Shown here one piece after another: positions 1 to 5,331 of a stretch of 5,331 nucleotides of DNA; positions within the stretch are counted from its first letter, which is position 1; each line of letters begins with the position of its first letter. The notes under the pieces were generated by a model that saw only the letters and a list, made by a program, of their open reading frames with translations, did no database searches and had not been told where the DNA came from. The stretch is from Verrucomicrobiota bacterium (lineage in GTDB: Bacteria > Verrucomicrobiota > Verrucomicrobiia > Limisphaerales > UBA1096): NCBI GenBank assembly GCA_015658765.1, contig DQOE01000216.1, positions 1 to 5,331 of the forward strand, given 5' to 3'. The translations under genes were made by a program, and so were the position numbers.

Positions 1-1371
1 CAGCTCGCTCGACACGGCGAGATTGAACAGGTTGTCCGTGTGCCCCAGCTTGGCCAAGGGCCGGTGATGGATCGTCACCCGTGTGCCGTAAATGCCGGCC
101 CGGCGCAGCGCCGCCCGGGCGCGGGCCGCCTCGCCGGCATCGGCGGTCACACCGATCACGGTCAGTTCCGTGCGCTTGGCCAGCGCGAACGCCAGCCGTC
201 CCTCGCCGCAGCCGTAGTCGATCGCGTAGCCCTTCCGGATGCCGGTGGCCGCGAGGATCGCCTCGGCGGCGGCGCGGCTTTTGCGCATCCGCTCATCCTC
301 CGCGTAAGGCGACTCGACGGCGGTGATGTCCGGGCGCGAATAGTTGAAATCGGATTCACCGGTCGCCGGTGCAAGCCACTGGGTCTGCCCGTCCTGCTCG
401 ACGCCGACCGAGTAATGATACTCCGTCCCGGGTTGGATGCCGGGGATAACGGCTTCGTGCTGCCGTGTCTTCTTCGGCAGATTGATGCGGTTCTGAAGCG
501 TCGGCGTCGTGCCGTACGCGAGGCGCGTCGGCATCGGCTTGGCGGTTTCCCAGCGGACGACCGCCTCGCTTGGCGAGGCAAACGCGAGGTACGGCCCGGC
601 GCTCAACTCACGGTTGGTGAGAACGACCGGTGGCTTGGGGCGGGTGGCGTGTTTACCCTTGGTGCTGTTGTAGCGGGTGCGAATCTGCTGGCTCGAGAGC
701 GCACGGTTGTAAAGGCGCACCTCGGAGATGAATCCTTCCAGCGGATAAAACTCGTTGTCGTCGAGGTAGCAGCCGATGACGAATGTGGCCGGCGAGTAGT
801 CGATCGATCCGCGGCGGTTGGTATTGCTGCCGCGTTCGGTGCCATTGACGTAAATGCGCATCCGAGAGCCGTTGTAGGTACCGACCACATGATACCAGCG
901 TCCGGTCTGGAACGAGGTCGAGGCGTTCAGGTAGGTGAGATCGCCGCCGGTGGACAGCGCGAAGTTGAACTTGTCATTGTTGTAGCCGAGTACCCAGCCT
1001 TTCTCGAAACTGCCATTGTCCTGTAGACAGCCGACGATACCGCCCCACTCGGCCGGTGAGTTCACGGCCACCCACGCCTCGGCGGTGAGCTTGCCTGTTG
1101 GCAGCGTCTTGGCCTCGTCCTTGCCGGCCAACTCGATGTAGGTGTCCGTCCCGTCGAAGTAGAGCGCCGGCGGGTTTTGCACCGGCACCATCCGCCCGTG
1201 CAGCAGGCCGTCCTCGTTTCCGGACAGGTCCTTCACCGTCGTAATGTCGATGTTCTCCGGCGAGAGCACCCACTGGTTCACCGGGCTTTGCGCGAACCCG
1301 GAAACGCAACCGAGCAGCAGCACGGCCGTATTAACGGATGCGTTTGGCCAAGGTTTATTTCGTCGGATCAT
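1..1371 (-). CDS. Secreted LamG / purple-acid-phosphatase-N / SAM-methyltransferase-like multidomain protein (3' end beyond window)
   Basis: The frame is open for 457 codons from the ATG at 1371-1369 to the left edge, so the C-terminus is missing. Residues 1-27 look like a signal peptide (MIRR start, hydrophobic AVLLLGCVSGFA, possible cleavage after FAQ). LLGC at 19-22 could instead be a lipobox with Cys22, and I cannot decide between them. Residues about 67-235 are a LamG/concanavalin-like domain, with ALYFDGTDTYIEL, LTAEAWV, RWYHVVGTYNGSRMRIYVNG and ISEVRLYNRALS as hallmarks. Residues about 257-345 resemble the FN3-like N-terminal domain of purple acid phosphatases (SAGPYLAF, AVVRWET, VIPGIQPGTEYHYSV). 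Residues about 365-457 resemble a class I SAM methyltransferase: motif I is AIDYGCGEGRLA (383-394), followed by VIGVTAD (405-411). From memory, similar planctomycete/verrucomicrobial proteins continue into a PQQ/BamB-like propeller, which cannot be checked here. The start lies one base after the upstream gene's TGA, suggesting translational coupling; I see no strong Shine-Dalgarno. Catalytic activity is unproven. Confidence 0.85.
   Translation of the reverse strand, partial: MIRRNKPWPNASVNTAVLLLGCVSGFAQSPVNQWVLSPENIDITTVKDLSGNEDGLLHGRMVPVQNPPALYFDGTDTYIELAGKDEAKTLPTGKLTAEAWVAVNSPAEWGGIVGCLQDNGSFEKGWVLGYNNDKFNFALSTGGDLTYLNASTSFQTGRWYHVVGTYNGSRMRIYVNGTERGSNTNRRGSIDYSPATFVIGCYLDDNEFYPLEGFISEVRLYNRALSSQQIRTRYNSTKGKHATRPKPPVVLTNRELSAGPYLAFASPSEAVVRWETAKPMPTRLAYGTTPTLQNRINLPKKTRQHEAVIPGIQPGTEYHYSVGVEQDGQTQWLAPATGESDFNYSRPDITAVESPYAEDERMRKSRAAAEAILAATGIRKGYAIDYGCGEGRLAFALAKRTELTVIGVTADAGEAARARAALRRAGIYGTRVTIHHRPLAKLGHTDNLFNLAVSSEL
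49..58. repeat. Iterated palindrome CTTGGCCAAG
   Basis: A perfect 10-base palindrome with core TTGGCCAA at 50-57, inside the methyltransferase-like part of the leftmost gene. It is read TTG GCC AAG (Leu-Ala-Lys). Confidence 0.75.
1344..1351. repeat. Iterated palindrome TTGGCCAA
   Basis: A perfect 8-base core lying in codons 7-10 of the LamG/methyltransferase gene. It is read in the frame T TGG CCA A and places Trp-Pro in the front of the signal peptide. The frame differs from the Leu-Ala-Lys copies. Confidence 0.7.
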
Positions 1372-1372
1372 G

Positions 1373-3334
1373 TCAGGGATTCATGGCGTTGAGGCGGTTC
1401 ACGATGACGCCACGGTAAAAATAGTTGCGGCCGTCCGGCGTCTCGAGGAACGACTGTACGCTGCCGTCGCCGGGCACGTTCTCGAAGCCGGGGAGAGTTT
1501 CCCAGTGCCCTTGGCCAAGCGCGGCGCGGCGTTGCAGCGTGTACTCAAGCCCGGTGAGTGTCGGGATCGAGAGCTTGGTTTTGCCTCCGGTGGCCGAGTC
1601 AATTTTCACGGCGAAAATCGAGGCGGGATCGGCCGGGTGCGTCCCGGCGGCGATCTCATGAGCATCGCTCGCGCCGTCGCGGTCGCTGTCGGCGAGCAGC
1701 GGGTACGAGCCGTAAAACTTGGCCTCGTCGAGATCGACCAGGCCGTCGCCGTCGCTGTCGCGATCGAGCCCCCAGGTCGAGAGGCTAAAGTCGTCGAGGT
1801 AACTGTTCGCACCGGCGAGCCGCTTGGCCCCGTGGAAGCGCGCCACCGAGTTGTCCTTGAAACCGAGCTTGTCCAGGGCCGGCTTGCCGTCCACCCACAC
1901 GTCGAACCGCTTGGCTTCGTAGTCAGTGCGAATGGTGAGTCGCGTGAATCGGTCGCTCGGCAGCTCCGCTACTGTGATGAAGTTACCGCCGCCTGAGCCG
2001 TCGCCGTCGAGAGCGATGAGTTTCCCGCCGCGAAACAGCAGCAAGCTGCTTGCAATGCCATCGGGAATCTGTCGCGCCTGGCTAATGCCGCGATCCTGTA
2101 TGAACGCATCGGCCCACAGCACCGGCTCCGGGTTCTCGAGGGTCATCTCGATGACGCAGTCGCCGGTGCGCACCGCCTGGCCGCCATGCGCGACGCGACT
2201 GCTTTGGATTTCTGCGCTGCCCTTGGCCACGCGCCACGGGCCGGTCTGTGCCGTGATCGCTCCCGGCAGGAACGCCACCGGCTCGGTCGGCTCAAAGCCG
2301 GTCGAGTAGATCACACCCAGCTTTTGCGGCCGGATGGTTTGCGCCTCGGAGGTGATTTCGCCGTCAGCAGTTCGCTGCACAAAAACAAACTCCTGCTCGA
2401 CGAAGACCGGCAGAGAGTCGAGCCGGGCCACGACCGCGCCGCTCGTGTCTGGTGTCAATTCACGCGATTTCCAAGTCGCCTCGCTGCCGGCCTCACGCCA
2501 GCGCAACTCGACCGTGCCCTTGGCCGGGTCGGCGATGGTGCCGCGAATGACGGCGTGATCCTCGCCGAGGGCAATGATCGGCTTGGTGGCGAGCACCGGT
2601 GGCGTTTGCTCGCGCAGCATGAGGGCGTTCAACTGGCCACCGCTGGGAGACTGGAGGATCACGCGCAGGTCGCCGTCGTTGCCGCTCTGGATGAATTCAT
2701 ACCGGCAGACATCGCCGCGCGCCGTCTGGGCGTTTCCGGCGGTATCGATTGTTGTTGTGCGGTTGAACTGGCCGTTGACCGTGACACGGCCCGGCGCCAC
2801 GGCACTTCGATTCTCGAACGTCGAGACATCCCACAGCGTGAATGAAACTGACTTGGCCGCGCCACCGGCCGGTGTGCTTGCGAACAAAACCAGTTCGTAG
2901 TATCTGGCCGGATCGAGCCCGGACAGGTCGATGAAATGAACTTTGCCGACCGGGAGCGGTGTACCGCCCTCGCAGTTGACCCTGTTGGCGAACACGCCTC
3001 CCGCATCGGTGCCGGCGGGTGCGTCGTCGCCGATCTCCGCTTGGCCAAGCGGCGAGCCGTTTATGGATAATTTCAATTGAACGCCGCCCGCTTGGCCGGT
3101 GGCGATGTCGATGAGGTTGCCGGTTTTCAAGACCGTGCCGGTGCTGGCTTTCAGTTCAGCCAACGTCGCACCAATGCGGGAGATGGATTTGTCACGGTGG
3201 CTCGGCGCGCCAAAGTCGTTGTAAGCCACCCAGCCAGCCCAAGCCGTTTGGCCAAGCGACAACACAACGAGCAACAGGCAAACCCCAGCCAAGCGCTTGG
3301 CCAAGCGGATGATTTGATGTCGTGCTTCGTTCAT
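1373..3334 (-). CDS. Secreted beta-rich protein with thrombospondin-type-3-like calcium repeats, 653 aa
   Basis: This is a complete frame with ATG at 3334 and TGA at 1373-1375. I do not recognise a named gene. The signal peptide is clear: basic start with Arg and Lys, hydrophobic LAGVCLLLVVLSLG, and probable cleavage after AWA (residue 33). Residues about 35-240 are a beta-rich region ending GGQLNALMLRE. Residues about 245-336 look FN3-like (TPPVLATKP to AQTIRP). Residues about 342-521 resemble a concanavalin/LamG-type sandwich (YSTGFEP, RFDVWVDGKPALD, SYLDDFSLSTWG). Residues 524-570 hold two Asp-rich TSP3/EF-hand-like repeats, DRDSDGDGLVDLDE and DSDRDGASDAHE, likely binding calcium. Residues about 574-647 form a C-terminal domain with GLEYTLQRR, a pattern common at the ends of verrucomicrobial secreted proteins. 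The role is probably structural or adhesive at the cell surface (inference); I see no catalytic motif. It starts 3 bases after the aldehyde dehydrogenase stop and ends 1 base before the next gene. I see no good Shine-Dalgarno. Confidence 0.88.
   Translation of the reverse strand: MNEARHQIIRLAKRLAGVCLLLVVLSLGQTAWAGWVAYNDFGAPSHRDKSISRIGATLAELKASTGTVLKTGNLIDIATGQAGGVQLKLSINGSPLGQAEIGDDAPAGTDAGGVFANRVNCEGGTPLPVGKVHFIDLSGLDPARYYELVLFASTPAGGAAKSVSFTLWDVSTFENRSAVAPGRVTVNGQFNRTTTIDTAGNAQTARGDVCRYEFIQSGNDGDLRVILQSPSGGQLNALMLREQTPPVLATKPIIALGEDHAVIRGTIADPAKGTVELRWREAGSEATWKSRELTPDTSGAVVARLDSLPVFVEQEFVFVQRTADGEITSEAQTIRPQKLGVIYSTGFEPTEPVAFLPGAITAQTGPWRVAKGSAEIQSSRVAHGGQAVRTGDCVIEMTLENPEPVLWADAFIQDRGISQARQIPDGIASSLLLFRGGKLIALDGDGSGGGNFITVAELPSDRFTRLTIRTDYEAKRFDVWVDGKPALDKLGFKDNSVARFHGAKRLAGANSYLDDFSLSTWGLDRDSDGDGLVDLDEAKFYGSYPLLADSDRDGASDAHEIAAGTHPADPASIFAVKIDSATGGKTKLSIPTLTGLEYTLQRRAALGQGHWETLPGFENVPGDGSVQSFLETPDGRNYFYRGVIVNRLNAMNP
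1510..1519. repeat. Iterated palindrome CTTGGCCAAG
   Basis: A perfect 10-base palindrome near the 3' end of the 653-residue gene. It is read CTT GGC CAA G (Leu-Gly-Gln), a third reading frame relative to the motif. Confidence 0.75.
3037..3052. repeat. Iterated palindrome, longest copy: CCGCTTGGCCAAGCGG
   Basis: A perfect 16-base palindrome centred on GGCC, in codons 95-100 of the 653-residue gene (Pro-Leu-Gly-Gln-Ala). It has no loop and no following T-run, so it is not a terminator. Confidence 0.8.
3248..3255. repeat. Iterated palindrome TTGGCCAA
   Basis: A perfect 8-base core in the signal-peptide coding part of the 653-residue gene (Leu-Gly-Gln before the cleavage site). The right flank is GCG, as in the longer copies; the left flank CGT is one base off. 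Confidence 0.7.
3288..3307. repeat. Compound iterated palindrome GCCAAGCGCTTGGCCAAGCG
   Basis: Two 14-base perfect palindromes overlap here. GCCAAGCGCTTGGC (3288-3301) is centred on GCGC, and CGCTTGGCCAAGCG (3294-3307) is centred on GGCC. Together they read as nearly two periods of a 12-base unit CTTGGCCAAGCG. The element encodes the start of the signal peptide (Leu-Ala-Lys-Arg-Leu-Ala) of the 653-residue protein. Confidence 0.8.
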
Positions 3335-3337
3335 GGG

Positions 3338-4771
3338 CTATTCGCCGACGTAAATGTTCTTGATCTCGGTGCAGGCCTCCATCGCGGACATGCCGAGATC
3401 GCGACCAAGGCCGCTGCGCTTGAACCCGCCGAACGGTGCCTCGGTGTGCACGCTCGAGTGGGTGTTGATGCTGATGACGCCGCTCTCGACTTGCCGCGCC
3501 ACGCGCAGCGCCCGGCTCAGGTCGTTCGACCAAATGGAGCCGCTCAGGCCGAAGTTGGTGTCGTTCACCTCTCGCAACATTTTGGCCTCGTCGGTGAACG
3601 GGCGCAGGCAAACGACCGGCCCGAAAATTTCCTCGCGCCACGCGCGGTCACCGATCTCGACGCCGGTGATCACGGCGGGATTCAGGTAAAAACCGCTCCC
3701 GTCTGGCCGGTCGCCGCCAGTGCGGATGTCGCGGCCAGCGCCCCTGGCCTCGGTGACGAATGACTCGGAGATTTCGCGCTGTGCCGCGCTGACCATCGGG
3801 CCAAGCTGTGTTTCGTCGAGCGTCGGATCGCCTATCTTGAGCGACTCGGTGGCGGCGACAAACTGGTTCACGAAATCGTCGAAGATCGATTGCTCGATGA
3901 ACATGCGACTGCGGGCACAGCAGTCCTGGCCCGTATTGGCGAACACGCTCATCGGCGACTCGGCGGCGGCGCGCTGCCAGTCGGCATCGGCGAAGACGAT
4001 GTTCGGCGACTTGCCGCCGAGCTCGAGCGACACGCGCTTGATGTCGTCAGCGGCGAGTTTCATGATTTTTGCGCCGACCTCGGTCGAGCCGGTGAAGCCG
4101 ATTTTGCGGACGAGCGGGTGGGTGGCCAGCGCGTTGCCGGCTTCCGGGCCGGCGCCGGGCAACACCTGCAGCACGCCATCGGGCAGGCCGGCTTCCCGCG
4201 CTAGTTGGCCGAGCAGCAGCGCGGTCAGCGGCGTGAGCGACGCCGGCTTGAGCACGACCGAGTTGCCGGCGGCCAGCGCCGGGGCGACTTTCCAGCATGC
4301 GATGAGGAACGGAAAATTCCACGGCGTGATTGCAGCAATGACGCCCATCGGCTGCCGCAGGGTGAAGTCGAACCCGCCCCGCGCCACGGGGATCGTCCGG
4401 CCGCACAAGTGGCCGATGGCCCCGGCGTAATACTCGAAGACCTTCGCCCCGGCGTCGGTCTCCCAGCGGGCATCGCCGATCGGCTTGCCGCCGTTGCGCG
4501 TCTCGAGCTGGGCGATGGCCTCGATGTTGTCGCGGATGCGCTTGGCCAAGCCGTGCAACAGCTCGGTGCGCTGGCCCGGCGGCATGTCGCGCCAGCCGGA
4601 TTCGAACGCCGCCTGGCCCGCCTCGGCCGCCTGGCCAATTTCACCCGCGGTGGCGGAACTGACCTCGGCGAACGTCTCCTCCGTCGCCGGGTTGACGATG
4701 GCCAAGCGCTTGGCTCCGGAGCCGTCAAGCCACTGGCCGTTGATCAAAAGTTGAGTTGGAAAATCGCTCAC
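3338..4771 (-). CDS. NAD(P)+-dependent aldehyde dehydrogenase (ALDH superfamily), 477 aa
   Basis: This cytoplasmic enzyme oxidises an aldehyde to a carboxylic acid with NAD(P)+. It is full length for the family (about 480-500 residues). Visible signatures are TPWNFPF with the oxyanion Asn152, VLKPAS with cofactor-site Lys175, FTGST (226-230), SLELGGKSP with general-base Glu250, GQDCCARSR with catalytic Cys284 (the first of the Cys pair, by position in GQxC), EEIFGPV with Glu381, and the C-terminal PFGGFKRSGLGRD. The start is GTG at 4771-4769, forming a GTGA overlap with the stop of the alcohol dehydrogenase. It is supported by the family-typical opening LLINGQWLDG. The best purine-rich stretch (GAAGGAA) lies about 20 bases upstream, too far for a normal Shine-Dalgarno, so coupled translation is likely. 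The substrate is uncertain. It resembles betaine/amino-aldehyde dehydrogenases, and pairing with an iron alcohol dehydrogenase recalls the Bacillus gbsA-gbsB choline pathway, but no residue here proves that substrate. Confidence 0.95.
   Translation of the reverse strand: MSDFPTQLLINGQWLDGSGAKRLAIVNPATEETFAEVSSATAGEIGQAAEAGQAAFESGWRDMPPGQRTELLHGLAKRIRDNIEAIAQLETRNGGKPIGDARWETDAGAKVFEYYAGAIGHLCGRTIPVARGGFDFTLRQPMGVIAAITPWNFPFLIACWKVAPALAAGNSVVLKPASLTPLTALLLGQLAREAGLPDGVLQVLPGAGPEAGNALATHPLVRKIGFTGSTEVGAKIMKLAADDIKRVSLELGGKSPNIVFADADWQRAAAESPMSVFANTGQDCCARSRMFIEQSIFDDFVNQFVAATESLKIGDPTLDETQLGPMVSAAQREISESFVTEARGAGRDIRTGGDRPDGSGFYLNPAVITGVEIGDRAWREEIFGPVVCLRPFTDEAKMLREVNDTNFGLSGSIWSNDLSRALRVARQVESGVISINTHSSVHTEAPFGGFKRSGLGRDLGMSAMEACTEIKNIYVGE
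4540..4551. repeat. Iterated palindrome GCTTGGCCAAGC
   Basis: A perfect 12-base palindrome inside the aldehyde dehydrogenase gene, read TTG GCC AAG (Leu76-Ala77-Lys... of the segment HGLAKRIRD). It shows that the motif also enters a conserved metabolic gene. Confidence 0.75.
4701..4714. repeat. Shifted iterated palindrome GCCAAGCGCTTGGC
   Basis: A perfect 14-base palindrome centred on GCGC, identical to 3288-3301, near the start of the aldehyde dehydrogenase gene (Ala-Lys-Arg-Leu-Ala). It is preceded by ATG so that ATGGCCAA (4698-4705) is one base from the main core. Confidence 0.75.
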
Positions 4772-5331
4772 AGTGCTTTCAGAAAAAGTTCCTTCAAATC
4801 CTCACGCGTGACCGGCACGGGGTTGGTTTGGTGGCAGGGATCGACCCAGGCCTGATCGGCCAGCGCCTCGATGTGTTGCTCCTCCACGCCGACGTCCTCG
4901 AGCGACGGTTGCATGCCGCAGCGTTGGATGAAGTCGTCGATGAATTGGACGGTTTGCTCGTCAGCCTCGGTGTCGCTGCACGAGACGATGTCGAGCCCGG
5001 AGGCCAAGCCGATGCGGCGATAGACACCCGGTTTGCGATGAGCGTTGAAGCGCATGACGTGCGGCAGGCAGATGGCGTTGGCCGTGCCGTGGTGCACGCC
5101 GCAAATCGCCGAGAGCGGATGCGCCAGCGAGTGCGTTGCGCCGAGATCCTTTTGGAACGCCACGCCGCCCATCGCGGCGGCGACGAGCATGTGGCCGCGG
5201 GCGTCGATGTCCGAGCCATCGGCGATGGCTGCCGGAAGCGCTCGCACGATAAGCGCGATGCCCTCGAGCGCGACGCCGTCGCACAGCGGCTGAAACACCG
5301 GCGAGGTGTACGACTCGATGCAGTGGGTGAG
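4768..5331 (-). CDS. Iron-containing (group III) alcohol dehydrogenase, C-terminal half (5' end beyond window)
   Basis: The visible 187 residues run in frame from the right edge to TGA at 4768-4770. The family is usually about 380-390 residues, so roughly the N-terminal half, including the nucleotide-binding domain and true start, lies outside the window. The enzyme interconverts alcohols and aldehydes with NAD(H) and a divalent metal, usually iron. Compared with E. coli FucO, the metal-ligand histidines are present: His3 in LTHCIE, His67 in GATHSLAHPL and His81 in GVHHGTAN. The conserved His71 is also present. The fourth ligand, an Asp in the family motif DAxTH, would fall two residues before the window edge. 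The TGA overlaps the GTG start of the aldehyde dehydrogenase by four bases, which suggests one transcript and a two-step alcohol to aldehyde to acid route. An internal ATG-type start near 5298 would be an artefact, because homology continues upstream of it. Substrate unknown. Confidence 0.93.
   Translation of the reverse strand, partial: LTHCIESYTSPVFQPLCDGVALEGIALIVRALPAAIADGSDIDARGHMLVAAAMGGVAFQKDLGATHSLAHPLSAICGVHHGTANAICLPHVMRFNAHRKPGVYRRIGLASGLDIVSCSDTEADEQTVQFIDDFIQRCGMQPSLEDVGVEEQHIEALADQAWVDPCHQTNPVPVTREDLKELFLKAL

Noticed and set aside
1660..1770. GTCGC-rich repeats as a microsatellite
   Set aside because: They are explained by codons for the two Asp-rich calcium-binding repeats (DRDSDGDG and DSDRDG) of the secreted protein.
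3037..3052. The 16-base palindrome as a rho-independent terminator
   Set aside because: It has no loop, no T-run on either strand, and lies well inside an open reading frame.
50..4549. TTGGCCAA copies as a CRISPR array or tandem repeat locus
   Set aside because: Spacing is irregular (tens to over a thousand bases), the repeat is too short, and the sites sit inside coding sequence.
50..4714. The motif as a conserved protein repeat (Leu-Ala-Lys-Arg)
   Set aside because: Other copies are read in different frames as Leu-Gly-Gln or Trp-Pro, so protein conservation cannot explain the repeat.
50..4714. The motif as a DNA uptake sequence of the Neisseria/Haemophilus type
   Set aside because: Known uptake sequences are not palindromic and have an orientation; this word is symmetric. 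No competence genes are in view. It is not excluded, only unsupported.
40..4855. Long open frames on the plus strand (for example 40-1026, 1244-1996, 2186-2845, 4205-4855)
   Set aside because: They lie opposite well-supported minus-strand genes, are Arg/Ala/Gly-rich as expected for antisense frames in GC-rich DNA, and show no recognisable domain.

Overview
The window is GC-rich (about 60-65% by eye) and holds four genes, all on the minus strand and almost touching, so transcription runs from the right edge to the left. I see no gap over 3 bases between genes, no RNA gene and no obvious promoter, terminator, CRISPR array or insertion sequence. The secreted proteins carry domains typical of Verrucomicrobiota/Planctomycetota: LamG, a purple-acid-phosphatase-type N-terminal domain, thrombospondin-type-3-like calcium repeats and a 'GLxYTLxR' C-terminal sandwich. 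I therefore infer a PVC-group bacterium, probably Verrucomicrobiota, with moderate confidence.

Layout in transcription order: (1) 5331-4768, C-terminal half of an iron-containing (group III) alcohol dehydrogenase. (2) 4771-3338, a complete NAD(P)+-dependent aldehyde dehydrogenase that starts with GTG inside a 4-base GTGA overlap. (3) 3334-1373, a 653-residue secreted protein with beta-rich domains and calcium-binding repeats. (4) 1371 to the left edge, the first 457 residues of a signal-peptide protein joining LamG, an FN3-like purple acid phosphatase N-domain and a class I SAM-methyltransferase-like domain. Genes 1 and 2 would together convert an alcohol to an aldehyde and then to a carboxylic acid. 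Genes 3 and 4 look like envelope or extracellular proteins. Their link to the dehydrogenases is known only from the tight packing.

The most striking feature belongs to no single gene. The palindrome TTGGCCAA, often extended to CTTGGCCAAG or CGCTTGGCCAAGCG, occurs seven times perfectly in 5.3 kb, where composition predicts well under one. The related palindrome GCCAAGCGCTTGGC occurs twice more. Sites lie inside three different genes and in all three reading frames, so they reflect selection or copying at DNA level. This resembles the highly iterated palindrome HIP1 of cyanobacteria but has a different sequence.
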